A DNA stretch of 63,787 nt from Planctomycetota bacterium (GCA_022568135.1 JADFFQ010000015.1:1-63787); one strand, 5' to 3'; numbered from the stretch's first letter, positions 1 through 8,937 are shown. Notes: generated from the sequence alone by a model not told the origin. Translations and numbers: made by a program.

Positions 1-29
1 GTTGACCAAATCGAAATCGGAGCCTGGCT

Positions 30-959
30 GTGACTCAAGACGTACTTGATACGATCATCGGTTCTCGTGAAGCGGCGGCTGATCCCCAGGCGGCGCAGGC
101 CCACTACCAGGCTGCCCTTGCCGCGGAGGCGAACGGCCAGCGCGAGGCCGCCATCGACGAGCTGCGCCAGGCCATGCAGCGCGGCGACAATCCGGAGCAT
201 CAGTTCAAGCTGGCCTATCTTCTTGATCTGGTCGGCGAGGAGGACGAGGCGGTCGCGGTGTATGAGCAGCTCTGTGCTCGTGATCAGCCACACATCAACG
301 CCCTGCTGAACCTGGCGGTGGTCTATGAAGACCGCGGCCAGATCAATGAGGCTGAGAAATGTCTCAGGCAGATCCTGGACACCGACCCGAATCACCAGCG
401 GGCCCGCGAGTTCATGAAGGACGTGCAGGGTTCCCGCAACATGTTTTATGATGAAGAGCACGCCCGGGACCTGGCCAAGCGCAATGCTCTGCTCGACACG
501 CCGGTGACCGATTTCGAGCTTTCGGTTCGTGCCCGCAACTGCCTCAAGAAGATGCAGATTCGCTCACTGGGCGATCTGCTTCGGATCAGCGAGGCCGAGC
601 TGCTGAGCTATAAGAACTTCGGCGAGACCTCGCTGACGGAGATTCGGACCATGCTCGCGGTGAAGGGACTTCGGCTCGGCCAGGGTCTCGAAGGGCAATA
701 CACCTGGGCGCGCAAGCAGATCTACGATCAGCTTCGGGGCAGGGCTCCCGAGGGGCTGCTTGGCAAGTCGATCTCGGTCCTGGAGCTTTCCGTTCGTGCG
801 CGAAAGGCGCTGCAGCACCTGGGCATTCAGACCCTGGGAGATGTCGCGACTCGAACCGAGGCGGAGCTGATGGGTGTGAAGAACTTCGGCGCCACGAGTC
901 TCACCGAAATTACGTTGAAGCTTACTGAGTTTGGCCTGAACCTGCGAACACTTGAGTAG
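30..959 (+). CDS. TPR protein with two tandem RNA polymerase alpha-CTD-like domains
   Basis: The protein has 309 residues. Residues about 20-135 form TPR-like helical repeats. Two copies of the RNA polymerase alpha C-terminal fold follow, at about 158-215 and 245-305. Each carries the pattern ELSVRAR, then a G-D-L or G-D-V turn, then K-N-F-G-x-x-S-L-T-E-I, the helix-hairpin-helix signature of alpha-CTD. No alpha N-terminal assembly domain is present, so this is not rpoA. In RNA polymerase this domain binds UP-element DNA and activators, so a transcription-linked adaptor role is plausible but inferred. Start is GTG, 7 nt after a GGAG; an in-frame stop at 3-5 rules out a longer form. Proteins of this layout are known to me from planctomycetes, without an established function. 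Confidence 0.85.
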   Translation: MTQDVLDTIIGSREAAADPQAAQAHYQAALAAEANGQREAAIDELRQAMQRGDNPEHQFKLAYLLDLVGEEDEAVAVYEQLCARDQPHINALLNLAVVYEDRGQINEAEKCLRQILDTDPNHQRAREFMKDVQGSRNMFYDEEHARDLAKRNALLDTPVTDFELSVRARNCLKKMQIRSLGDLLRISEAELLSYKNFGETSLTEIRTMLAVKGLRLGQGLEGQYTWARKQIYDQLRGRAPEGLLGKSISVLELSVRARKALQHLGIQTLGDVATRTEAELMGVKNFGATSLTEITLKLTEFGLNLRTLE

Positions 960-1035
960 CCTTTTCACGGTGACACGCACCCGCCAGCTGAGCGATGCGA
1001 TTCGGGTCATCAGCCGCCCCGAGGTTCCAGGCCAT

Positions 1036-2397
1036 GTGTCGTCGCGGCGGACATTCATGGCGCAACTGGCGGCGATCGCTGTGGCGGTACCGCCCGCGGC
1101 GCTGACCGCCTGCGGATCTGATTCCTCTTCCGGGGACAAGACTGCAAGCTCCGGGCCGCATCGCGGCGAACCGGGCGCCCAGGGCGAAGCACGTCGGCAG
1201 CTTCGACCGGCCTTGCCCGCTCACGAGCCGGTGGTGCGGGTGCGCGTATTCAAAGCCCGCGGAGTCGAGCCGGCGATTCGCATCGGCGAGGATCAGCAGT
1301 GGCTGCGCCTGGGGGCGGATTCGTTGGAGACGCCGGAGGTGGTGCTTCGCGGCCCCTTGCGTGCGAGGCTTGGGCCTAAGAGCTTTTCCATCATCGACGC
1401 CAACGGGATTCGTGCTCCAACCGATGGCATGATGACATTGGACATTGCGACGCTGCCTGAGGCCGATGGGCCGCTGAAGCTCCAGCAGCGGAGGTATCCC
1501 GGGCCGTTGCGGCTGGTCGCCCGCACCGATGTTGGCGCCGGCGCATTCGACGTCATCAACGTGGTTGACCTGGAGGCGTACCTGCCCGGGGTCGTGGCCG
1601 GTGAGTTGTACGACCACTGGCGCATGCAGACCCGCGCCGCTCAGGCGATCGCTGCGAGGAGTTTCGCGTGCAGCGAACATGCGTTCTATGGAGCTCGTCG
1701 AGCCTATGACATGACCGATACGGCCGCTTCCCAGGTCTATCTGGGCAGTGTCCGCCATCAGGACTCCATCGACGCGGTGGCGATGACGCGAGGGGTGGTG
1801 TTGGCCGACGAGGGTCTGCTCGTGCCGGGGTACTACTGCAGTTGCTGCGGAGGACTCGCCGCCGTCGCGGTTGACGCGATTGGATCAAGTCCGGTCAACG
1901 ACATCGCCTCGCTTCGCGGGCATACCGGCCGGGACGTGTGTTGGGAATCCAGGATCGCGCGATGGACGATCGAACGGCCGGTGGCGGTGATGACCCGCCG
2001 CCTGATCGCGTACGGCAAACGGCGCGGGCGAGATGATCTGGCCAACCTGGCGCAGATCGCCTCGATCGAAGCGACGGCCCGCAACCGGCACGGTCGGCCG
2101 AGGCGATACACCGTCACCGACATCAACCGGCGAACCGCGGAGCTGTCGGCGGCGAAGCTTCAGTCCGCCGCCAACTACGCTGGGCCGGGGCTCTCTGCGC
2201 CGAAGCGGCGGGTGTGGTCATCGCACATCACGGTCACGTTCAACGGCCGGACCGCCACGCTCCAGGGTCGAGGATATGGACACGGCGTCGGCATGTGCCA
2301 GTACGGGGCGGAAGCGCTGGCCCGGTCGGGACAGAACCACCAGGCGATTCTGGCCTGGTACTACCCCGGCGCTGGGCTGGTCCAGGCATACGCCTGA
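1036..2397 (+). CDS. SpoIID/LytB-family exported protein, probable Tat lipoprotein
   Basis: From this GTG the protein starts with S-S-R-R-T-F-M, a hydrophobic stretch and then LTAC, which reads as a twin-arginine signal with a lipobox. The body matches the SpoIID/LytB domain: LEAYLPGVVAGE (the E fits the SpoIID catalytic glutamate), then AQAIAARSFA, a Y-C-S-C-C-G-G stretch and the C-terminal GYGHGVGMCQYGA motif. SpoIID is a lytic transglycosylase acting on denuded peptidoglycan glycan strands; this protein probably acts on cell-wall glycan outside the inner membrane. TTG at 952 and GTG at 970 are alternative in-frame starts; 952 would overlap the upstream gene. I prefer 1036 because it puts the RR pair near the N-terminus. 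The last codons lie in a 24-bp direct repeat copied at 3479. Confidence 0.85.
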   Translation: MSSRRTFMAQLAAIAVAVPPAALTACGSDSSSGDKTASSGPHRGEPGAQGEARRQLRPALPAHEPVVRVRVFKARGVEPAIRIGEDQQWLRLGADSLETPEVVLRGPLRARLGPKSFSIIDANGIRAPTDGMMTLDIATLPEADGPLKLQQRRYPGPLRLVARTDVGAGAFDVINVVDLEAYLPGVVAGELYDHWRMQTRAAQAIAARSFACSEHAFYGARRAYDMTDTAASQVYLGSVRHQDSIDAVAMTRGVVLADEGLLVPGYYCSCCGGLAAVAVDAIGSSPVNDIASLRGHTGRDVCWESRIARWTIERPVAVMTRRLIAYGKRRGRDDLANLAQIASIEATARNRHGRPRRYTVTDINRRTAELSAAKLQSAANYAGPGLSAPKRRVWSSHITVTFNGRTATLQGRGYGHGVGMCQYGAEALARSGQNHQAILAWYYPGAGLVQAYA

Positions 2398-2399
2398 AC
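2376..2399 (+). repeat. 24-bp direct repeat, left copy (3' end of the SpoIID gene)
   Basis: The last codons and stop of the SpoIID-type gene (GLVQAYA, stop) recur at 3479-3502 with a single mismatch in 24 bp. The two copies enclose the less GC-rich island with the Dcd-like gene. The arrangement resembles a target duplicated by insertion at a gene's 3' end. No integrase or transposase lies between the copies. Confidence 0.75.
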
Positions 2400-2550
2400 T
2401 CGCGCTTGCGAAATGAAGTAGTGGCCCAATTTGAATGGTGCAGATTCTGCTGTGTTGTGGAAAATTACCCTTTCCGTTTGTTTCGGTTCGATATCTAGTT
2501 TATTGTAGATGTTAGAGGTTTTTGGATTTGATCGGGTCAGGGAGTGAATA

Positions 2551-2802
2551 ATGACTGAAAGATGGCTCAAATGTACTGTCGCTAAAGGCATGTTTAGCGG
2601 CGAGTTGGTCGTCGTGTTCACATCGGAGACTGGCGAAGAAATATCCGTTTTTGTACCGAAGGAGGTGGTGAAAGGAGATATAGACGGAGAGGGGAAAGTC
2701 AAGGTCCGGGTCTTTGATGACAAAGGGAAACGGTGGGTCGTGCTTCCCACACCAACGGCCGACACGGTCCCAATCGCCGATGAGAACCTTGTTCCAGCGT
2801 GA
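2551..2802 (+). CDS. small hypothetical protein, beta-rich, coupled to the Dcd-like gene
   Basis: This 83-residue protein has no family I recognise. It alternates short hydrophobic strands with charged turns (V-V-V-F-T, I-S-V-F-V, V-K-V-R-V-F), so a small beta-barrel or SH3-like fold is likely. There is no signal peptide or membrane segment. Start ATG follows a GGGAG about 8 nt upstream. Its stop overlaps the GTG of the next gene by four bases (GTGA), so the two are probably translated together and may act together. The DNA is visibly less GC-rich than the flanking genes and is separated from the SpoIID gene by about 150 bp of AT-richer sequence that could hold its promoter. A regulator or partner of the Dcd-like enzyme is a guess. 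Confidence 0.6.
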   Translation: MTERWLKCTVAKGMFSGELVVVFTSETGEEISVFVPKEVVKGDIDGEGKVKVRVFDDKGKRWVVLPTPTADTVPIADENLVPA

Positions 2803-3386
2803 TTCTCTCGAACGTAAGCATACACAAGGCCCTTGACTCTGGCTGGCTCATCATAAACCCCGAGCCAGTCCCTCGATTTCCTGAGGATGGAGCAGACTGC
2901 CCCTATCAGACCAGTTCGGTCGATCTCCAGCTAGCCGACGAAATCGCCTATTTCAAAGAAGACATGGCGTTCAACATTGACTTGACGCAAGGCGATTACC
3001 GTCGAACGTTCGGCCAAAACTCAGAGAATCGCAAAATCACGACAGAACAGCCATACCGGCTTCTGCCGCATAAAATGGTCATCGGTCAAATGTTGGAGCG
3101 TGTTCATCTTCCGCTTATCGATGACGCCCCATGCCTCGCTGCTCGGATCGAAGGTAAAAGCTCGTATGCTCGCTGCGGGCTGCTCGTACATTTCACGGCA
3201 CCAACGATCCATGCGGGCTATGACGGCCCGATCACGCTAGAACTAATCAACTTGGGTACCATCCCGATTATGCTGCATCCGCACAAGCCGATTTGCCAAT
3301 TGATCGTTGAGCAGGTCGATGGCAGACCCTTCCGAAATGACAGCCAATTCCAAAGCCAGGCAACTGTAGCTGGCATGGATGGTTGA
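2799..3386 (+). CDS. dCTP deaminase/dUTPase-family protein
   Basis: This 195-residue protein shows the trimeric Dcd/DUT fold: SSVDLQL near residue 39, then ARIEGKSSYARCGLLVH at about 109-125, matching the G-R-S-S-x-A-R-x-G-L-x-V-H motif of dCTP deaminases, then G-Y-D-G-P-I-T-L-E-L-I-N-L-G, where the E fits the catalytic glutamate of Dcd. The family deaminates dCTP or hydrolyses dUTP; which of these applies cannot be settled by eye. GTG start within a 4-base overlap with the small gene upstream. Housekeeping dcd is possible, but the AT-richer DNA, the two-gene cassette and the flanking 24-bp repeats suggest an acquired accessory gene. Deaminases of this fold are known in phage defence, where they deplete dCTP. 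Confidence 0.8.
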   Translation: MILSNVSIHKALDSGWLIINPEPVPRFPEDGADCPYQTSSVDLQLADEIAYFKEDMAFNIDLTQGDYRRTFGQNSENRKITTEQPYRLLPHKMVIGQMLERVHLPLIDDAPCLAARIEGKSSYARCGLLVHFTAPTIHAGYDGPITLELINLGTIPIMLHPHKPICQLIVEQVDGRPFRNDSQFQSQATVAGMDG

Positions 3387-3478
3387 GGCTGTGGGCTTCT
3401 TCAATGCGGCGCGCCATAATCGGGCCTGCCCAACCGTTTAAGCGACAAGCGATCCGACCTTGGGCGAGATCCGAACGA

Positions 3479-3502
3479 GCTGGTCCAGGCGTACGCCTGA
3501 AC
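3479..3502 (+). repeat. 24-bp direct repeat, right copy, with a 14-bp perfect palindrome core
   Basis: Matches 2376-2399 with one mismatch. In this copy bases 3486-3499 read CAGGCGTACGCCTG, a perfect palindrome; the left copy has A instead of G at the sixth position of that core. It lies between the Dcd-like gene and the end of the convergent VWA gene. It may be a duplicated target, a recombination site or a dispersed palindromic element. Confidence 0.7.
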
Positions 3503-3542
3503 CTGCGCTGGTATCCAACCTTGTACCTTTCGCGTGCGCTGG

Positions 3543-6500
3543 TCAATCCGAACCTGCGCCATCGGCCTGGTTGGGATTGGATTGGTCATCTGACTCTTTG
3601 CCGTGCAGTCTTTGGTGCGCTCGCTGCTTGGCGGCGAGCAGGCTGCGGGTAGTGTCGGTCGGACCGGTGTCAGCCGAAGGCGGCTCAGGCGGCGTGGATC
3701 GCGGGGCTGCTGTGGAAATGGTCTTGCCGAGCAGGGCGTCGATGGCGGCTGCAACCTTGGACGGCTCGGGTGGCTGGCGGGCGGAGGTCGTCGGCGGTCG
3801 TTGGGGCTGTGTATCGGGGTGTCGTAAAGAGGATTGTCGCACGCTGTCTGCCGGCTTCGCATCGAATTTCCGTCCGACGGAGTCGCTTACCTGCCGCAGC
3901 GTGGCGAGTGTTGCGGTGGCTTCGCGACCGCGCAGCCGCCCTGGCGCAACCCGGGCCACCGCTTGCAGCAGAAGTCGCCGCAGCAGTCCGAAGTCCCATG
4001 CCAGCCGCCGATTCGCCACGTCCAGCAGCACCAGAGCCAGCGCCAACCACAGGATCATTTGCCATGCGGGCAGGGCCGAGAGGCTGGGGGGCATGGCGCT
4101 GCGATCGAAGAGGTCCAACTTCGTCGGCTGGGAGATATCCAGCCGTCGCCCGCCGGTGATCTGGGCGATTTGCTCCAGCAGGGGGGTGTTTGAGTCAAAC
4201 CGCCGGAACTCCGCCCGTGCCGATTGGCTTGCGCCTCCGATGACGGGCGCCATTCGCCGGGATCCTCGTCGTGGGCTAAGCGCGACGATGTAGCTGCCAG
4301 GCGCTGTTGCGTCTATGGACGTCTCGTATCGGCCGGGGGCGGTTTGGCGAAGCCGAACGGGCAGCGCGTCGCCCTTGGGCCGGTAGACCACGCCGTCCAC
4401 CTCAAGATAATTGAGAAACCCTTTGTCCTTGGTTGCGGCCTCCAAGGTGATGAGCAGGCGGCCATCCTTTATCACGGTGATCAGCTCGGTGTCCGGACTG
4501 GTTGGGGGTCGAGTGATGGTGCGAACAAGCTGGGCCCAGAACGTCGCGTAGCCCGGCCAGTCGATCCATCGGCGGGACCAATGCCCATCGGCGTCGGATG
4601 TGAACGCCGCGACGCGCCCCAGCCCCGCCTGCCAGTGGGCGAGCAGCGGCTCGCCGTCGGGGTGGGTCATTTCGACCGTCACCGTCGGGTCACCGCGCCT
4701 CGCAGTGATGACGAGCCCGTCGAGGATCGGAGCCGAGCCCATCCCCATCGCCAGCGTTGAGCCGGTCGGTTGGACTATCGGAACGAAGGGAACCTCCTTC
4801 AGCAGCGGCTTGTTGATTACCTGCACCGAATCCACGAGCACTCGCGGCAGTGTGCGGGGATTGCGGACGAGATAGAACTTGCCGCCGCCCAGCTCAGCAA
4901 GGCGTCGCAGCGTTTGCTCATCGGCGTTGTCTCCCACCGCGATGGTGGTGAGCTTGATGTTGCTCGCGGCCATGGCGTTGACGATGTCGTCGAGGTCCAT
5001 CGTGTGAGACCGGCCGTCGCTGAGGCAGACGACTAGCTTCTTCTGGGCGTTGACGTCGTTGAGCATCCGGTGCGCTTCGCGCAGCGCCGGGGCGAGGTTG
5101 GTTCCGCCGTCGGATGTGATTCCGCGCACCTTCTGGGCGATCCGTTGCGGATCGTCGTTGCGCTGCAAGGGCACGTGAACCTTGGCGAAGAAATCGAAGG
5201 TCACGACGCCGACGAGACTTTCGCTGTGCAGCGATTCGATGGCCATGGCGGCAGCTTCGTTGGCAATCTGCTGCTGGCTGGCACGCGCGCCTGCGACCTG
5301 CTGATTCATCGACCCGGACTTGTCCAACACCAGCACGAGGGCGGCGCTGGCCAGCTTGAGTTCCTTCGGCGGGTCGAGCTCCAACGGCAAGACCGCCTCA
5401 AGAGCCGTGCCGTTCCATCCGCCTGCGCCGAAGCTCTGCTCGCCGCCGATCATGATCAATCCGCCCCCAAGGTCATGGACGTAGCGGCCCAGCAGTTCGT
5501 GCTGGCGGGTGCTCAGCTCGTAGGCGGCGACGTTGTCGAGGATGATCAAGTCGTAGCGTTGCAGTGAGAGCAGGTCTTCACCCAGCGCATCAGGCGGCTC
5601 AGCCCGGGCGGGAATGCCAGCTTGCTGAAGCGTTCGGGCCAGGATGTTCGGCCGTTGGCGCGCGCGGCGGTCGAGAACCAGGACCATGCCCCGGCTGGGG
5701 GTGGCCGTGAACGCCTCGGCCCGGTTGTTGTCTAGAAGGATGTCGTCACCCGGATCGTTCGGCTCGAAGACCGCCTCGAAGCGATTGATCGGAGTGCCGC
5801 CCAGCACCACTTGCGCCAAATGGACGGATTGGCCGGATGGAACCGAGATCGGCCGAGAGGTGCCCACAAGAGCACCATTCAGATCGACCGGCTCACCTTC
5901 GTGGTGCAGGATGAGCCGGCCGTCGATCGGTTGCGTCGCGTTCAGCACGATTCGGAGGGTGACCGTTTGGCCGGGACGGGCAGTCGGGGGCGCCTCCACC
6001 CGGACCACCTGCACATCGCCGCTGAGGCTGTAGGTAATCGGGGCCACGTCGATGGGCACCACCCAGCGGGCGCCTTCGGCTGCGTTGGAATCGGCCAATG
6101 AGCCGGCGGCGGCCTGTCTTGCGGCCGCAAGCGCATTGCCCTGCGTTTCATTGCCGTCGCTGACCAGCACGATCCGCTTGCCGGTATCAGCGGGGAACAT
6201 CGCCAGGGCCAGCTGAATCGCATCCGCGATGTTCGTCCCTTCCAGCACACGCACGTCCAGGTTGTCGTCGATGTAGGGTCCCTTGACAGGCACGGAAATG
6301 ACGGTTGCCCGGCCGTCGAACACGATCAGCCCGAAGCGATCGTCGGGAGCCTTGGTCTGCGTGGCGAGGCGGAACCATTCCCGCAGGTGCTCCACGTTCG
6401 ACCGCCACTGCGAATCGGCACGCCCCGACAGCTGCGCGAAGCGCTGCACCGACCCGCTGAGGTCCAGCACGCCGATCACCGTCAGGTTGTGGTGTTCGCG

Positions 6501-6680
6501 GACCGTTCGAGGCCCGGCGAGCATCACCACCAGCGCCAAGATGACGGCTGTTCGCAGAAGCAGCACCGTGGTACGGCGCAGCCGATCCATCGTCACCAGC
6601 GACCGCCATCCCAGCACGGCCAGGGGCACGCAAAGCAGCCCCAGCACCAGCAGTTCAGGCTGGTCAAAGCGCAGGTTCAC
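3543..6680 (-). CDS. large membrane protein with two VWA domains and an amidotransferase-like domain
   Basis: I take the GTG at 6680 as start, because it overlaps the stop of the upstream gene by four bases (GTGA); the frame is open further upstream, but that part overlaps that gene. The result is 1045 residues. Two membrane helices lie at about 10-57. A first VWA domain follows with the MIDAS motif D-L-S-G-S near 74, then an amidotransferase-like Rossmann segment (about 330-440), a second VWA domain with D-K-S-G-S near 448 and S-D-G-x-S, and another membrane helix near 870-890. The last 150 residues are Pro/Ser/Gln-rich. VWA domains bind ligands through a divalent metal. The layout recalls BatA-like aerotolerance proteins, but no MoxR or DUF58 gene is adjacent. 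Probably works with its coupled coiled-coil neighbour. Confidence 0.8.
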   Translation of the reverse strand: MNLRFDQPELLVLGLLCVPLAVLGWRSLVTMDRLRRTTVLLLRTAVILALVVMLAGPRTVREHHNLTVIGVLDLSGSVQRFAQLSGRADSQWRSNVEHLREWFRLATQTKAPDDRFGLIVFDGRATVISVPVKGPYIDDNLDVRVLEGTNIADAIQLALAMFPADTGKRIVLVSDGNETQGNALAAARQAAAGSLADSNAAEGARWVVPIDVAPITYSLSGDVQVVRVEAPPTARPGQTVTLRIVLNATQPIDGRLILHHEGEPVDLNGALVGTSRPISVPSGQSVHLAQVVLGGTPINRFEAVFEPNDPGDDILLDNNRAEAFTATPSRGMVLVLDRRARQRPNILARTLQQAGIPARAEPPDALGEDLLSLQRYDLIILDNVAAYELSTRQHELLGRYVHDLGGGLIMIGGEQSFGAGGWNGTALEAVLPLELDPPKELKLASAALVLVLDKSGSMNQQVAGARASQQQIANEAAAMAIESLHSESLVGVVTFDFFAKVHVPLQRNDDPQRIAQKVRGITSDGGTNLAPALREAHRMLNDVNAQKKLVVCLSDGRSHTMDLDDIVNAMAASNIKLTTIAVGDNADEQTLRRLAELGGGKFYLVRNPRTLPRVLVDSVQVINKPLLKEVPFVPIVQPTGSTLAMGMGSAPILDGLVITARRGDPTVTVEMTHPDGEPLLAHWQAGLGRVAAFTSDADGHWSRRWIDWPGYATFWAQLVRTITRPPTSPDTELITVIKDGRLLITLEAATKDKGFLNYLEVDGVVYRPKGDALPVRLRQTAPGRYETSIDATAPGSYIVALSPRRGSRRMAPVIGGASQSARAEFRRFDSNTPLLEQIAQITGGRRLDISQPTKLDLFDRSAMPPSLSALPAWQMILWLALALVLLDVANRRLAWDFGLLRRLLLQAVARVAPGRLRGREATATLATLRQVSDSVGRKFDAKPADSVRQSSLRHPDTQPQRPPTTSARQPPEPSKVAAAIDALLGKTISTAAPRSTPPEPPSADTGPTDTTRSLLAAKQRAHQRLHGKESDDQSNPNQADGAGSD

Positions 6681-8719
6681 GATCCGCCGTCGTCTTGGGG
6701 CGCGGCCGGGGTTCGCGGTGATTCCTCGGCAGCGGATTGTGCCGCAGCTCGATCGACGGTGTCTTTCAGCCGGCCGAAGTAGCGCTGAATGACGCTGTGG
6801 TACCGCGACGGCACGACCGAATCCTCCACGGCCTGTTCGGCCGCAGCCCGAGCCCGGCTCACCGGCGCCGCGGTGCGGCCGACTCGTCGAGGTTCGCCGG
6901 CGCGGGGTTCCTTGCTCAGCCACTGGGCGATGACGATGTCTGCCTCTGCATCTGTACGGAGGTCGAGAATCTCTTCTTCGCTAAACGGTCCGACGGCACG
7001 GTCCTCAGTGCGCCGCATGTCGCCTGGGCTGGTGCCGGGTTGATCCTCAAGGTTGCCCAGCCACTGTTGGGCGAGGCGCTGCCTCTGTTCCTCGGTGAGG
7101 GTGTCCGCGAGATTCCGCGCGGCCTGCCTGACCCGCTTGCTAGCGGCGCGGCGGTCATTGGCGGACCGTCGCGCACGCTCAAGTTGGCGAAGCGCCTCGC
7201 CGACCGATTCTGGTCCACGATCCCGCAGGTCTTGCTCCTGTCGCTCGCCGGGTTGAATCACCGGGGGCTGCTGCGGCGCCGTTTCCGGCCGGGCAATCGA
7301 GCGTGGCTCAGATTCCTCGCTCGCGCGTGCGGTTGCATCCGGTGACGGCTGCTGAGCCGGCTCAGCGGATGGCGGTTGACCGATGCCGGGATGCTCTTGC
7401 TCGATGGCCTGTTGGTCCGGTTGATCGGCTCGCCCTTGGTCGATGCGATCCTCGCTTGCGGCCGGTTCGATCTGATCTGCGGCCTGCTCCAGGGCGTCAG
7501 CGACCGAGCGGGCACGTTCGTCGGCTTGCGCTTGCGACTGCTGCTGCTCATTGCGGCGATGGACATCGTGGGCGAGCCGGCGAGCAATCTCTTCGTCGAG
7601 GTCGCGATCCTGGAGTCTCTGCTCGATCTGCCCTTGGGGGCGTTGTTCGTCCAGCAGATCGCTGATGGTCTGCTCGTTGACATCCAGGTCGCGCATCGCC
7701 TCTCGAAGCGCTTGTTCTTGCTCGGCTGATTCCGCTTGTGCGGAGCCCTGCGATTCTTTGAGGTGCTCGCTGATTTGTCGCAGGTGCTCGGCGAGCTCTC
7801 GGCGAGTCGAAGGCGGCATCTCGTCGCGGCTTGCGATGAGTTGGTCGAACAGCTTGGCCGCTTCGCCGAACTCTCCTCGACGAAGCGCTTCGGTGAATTG
7901 GTCGGCGGACATCGGCGCATCGGGCGTGTCAATGCCCGCGAAGCGCCGCGCGACCGCGTCGGCGGCGTCGGAACGACTCTGGGCCTCGTCGGCGAGCCGG
8001 GCCGCAAGCTCGTCGAGCCGGGCAGCTGAATGGTCGCGGGCCTGCGCCAGTTCGGTTTCCGAGGATGGCTGGTTGGCGAGTTGCTGTGCGAGGCGGTCCA
8101 GTGCATCCAGATCGTCGCGCGACTGCTCATCGAGGGTCTCATCGCTCAGATCAGCAACTGCGTCGCCGATAGCCTGGACGATTCGCCGTCGCTGCTGATC
8201 CAGTTCTGCGGCGCCTGTAGGAGGTTGGGTATGGTTCACCCATGCGAAGGTGGGCAGATAGGCAATCCCCAGCCCAAGCGCTGCAGCCATCGCGGCGGCG
8301 ACGGCCCAGATGCGCGTGATGCGGATCGGCGTGGCGGACTTGAGGTCAATTGAGTCAGCCAGACGTTGGGCGTCTTGGCGGACCAGGGCCGCAAAGTCGT
8401 CATCCGGAACCTGCCCGGTTCGGATCACCTCCGCAGTGCCGAGGCGATCGCGCAGCCCAAGCTTCCGATCAAGCCGCACCGCCAGGTCAAAGGTGCTGAG
8501 GCGGCCCAGCAGCGCATGGATCGCGCCGATGAGCAGTCCGACGCCGGCCAGGATCCCGAAGACCTCCAATCGCACACCGAAACCGATCACCCGGTCGAGC
8601 GCGAGCGCGCCGAGCCCGATCCCGGCCCCGACAGCCAACCCGGCCCCGGCCTGGCGGATCGCCCGGTCAGCCACAACTCGCCATCGGGCTCGTCGGAGGA
8701 TGTGCTCAATTGCAGTCAT
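6677..8719 (-). CDS. membrane-anchored coiled-coil protein (DUF4175-like)
   Basis: The preferred start is the ATG at 8719 (MTAIEHIL); the frame stays open upstream but that part has no coding character and overlaps the divergent VIT/VWA gene. 680 residues. Hydrophobic helices at about 22-70 and 125-145 anchor the N-terminus. The long middle (about 170-560) is extremely rich in Q, E, R and A with heptad-like spacing, so an extended coiled coil is likely. The architecture resembles DUF4175-type proteins, often encoded beside VWA-domain membrane proteins. The stop overlaps the start of the double-VWA gene by 4 bp, giving a two-gene operon. Function unknown; a structural or scaffold role in the envelope is an inference. 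Confidence 0.75.
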   Translation of the reverse strand: MTAIEHILRRARWRVVADRAIRQAGAGLAVGAGIGLGALALDRVIGFGVRLEVFGILAGVGLLIGAIHALLGRLSTFDLAVRLDRKLGLRDRLGTAEVIRTGQVPDDDFAALVRQDAQRLADSIDLKSATPIRITRIWAVAAAMAAALGLGIAYLPTFAWVNHTQPPTGAAELDQQRRRIVQAIGDAVADLSDETLDEQSRDDLDALDRLAQQLANQPSSETELAQARDHSAARLDELAARLADEAQSRSDAADAVARRFAGIDTPDAPMSADQFTEALRRGEFGEAAKLFDQLIASRDEMPPSTRRELAEHLRQISEHLKESQGSAQAESAEQEQALREAMRDLDVNEQTISDLLDEQRPQGQIEQRLQDRDLDEEIARRLAHDVHRRNEQQQSQAQADERARSVADALEQAADQIEPAASEDRIDQGRADQPDQQAIEQEHPGIGQPPSAEPAQQPSPDATARASEESEPRSIARPETAPQQPPVIQPGERQEQDLRDRGPESVGEALRQLERARRSANDRRAASKRVRQAARNLADTLTEEQRQRLAQQWLGNLEDQPGTSPGDMRRTEDRAVGPFSEEEILDLRTDAEADIVIAQWLSKEPRAGEPRRVGRTAAPVSRARAAAEQAVEDSVVPSRYHSVIQRYFGRLKDTVDRAAAQSAAEESPRTPAAPQDDGGS

Positions 8720-8937
8720 GGTTATCCGGGAGGAATGTACATTCTGTGAGGGTTTCAGCCTCCAAGGCGATTCGGGCGGATGAGGGGACGACTGTATCAA
8801 TGATATGGGTCGAAACGCCCTGGCCGCCGGTTCGCCCCACGCTGAGAAAATACCGGCCGCGGAACAGGAGACAAACCCCGGCGTCGGACCATGTATATCC
8901 AGGGGATACCGCCCGTAGGTTCTAACGGAGAATTGCC

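Noticed and set aside
3460..4293. 277-residue plus-strand frame over the end of the VWA gene
   Set aside because: Antisense to a gene with two VWA domains; Arg/Ser-rich shadow typical of high-GC DNA.
6681..6923. N-terminal extension of the double-VWA gene up to 6923
   Set aside because: It would overlap the coiled-coil gene by over 240 bp, is Arg/Gly-rich without motif, and the GTG at 6680 with a 4-bp overlap is a standard coupling.
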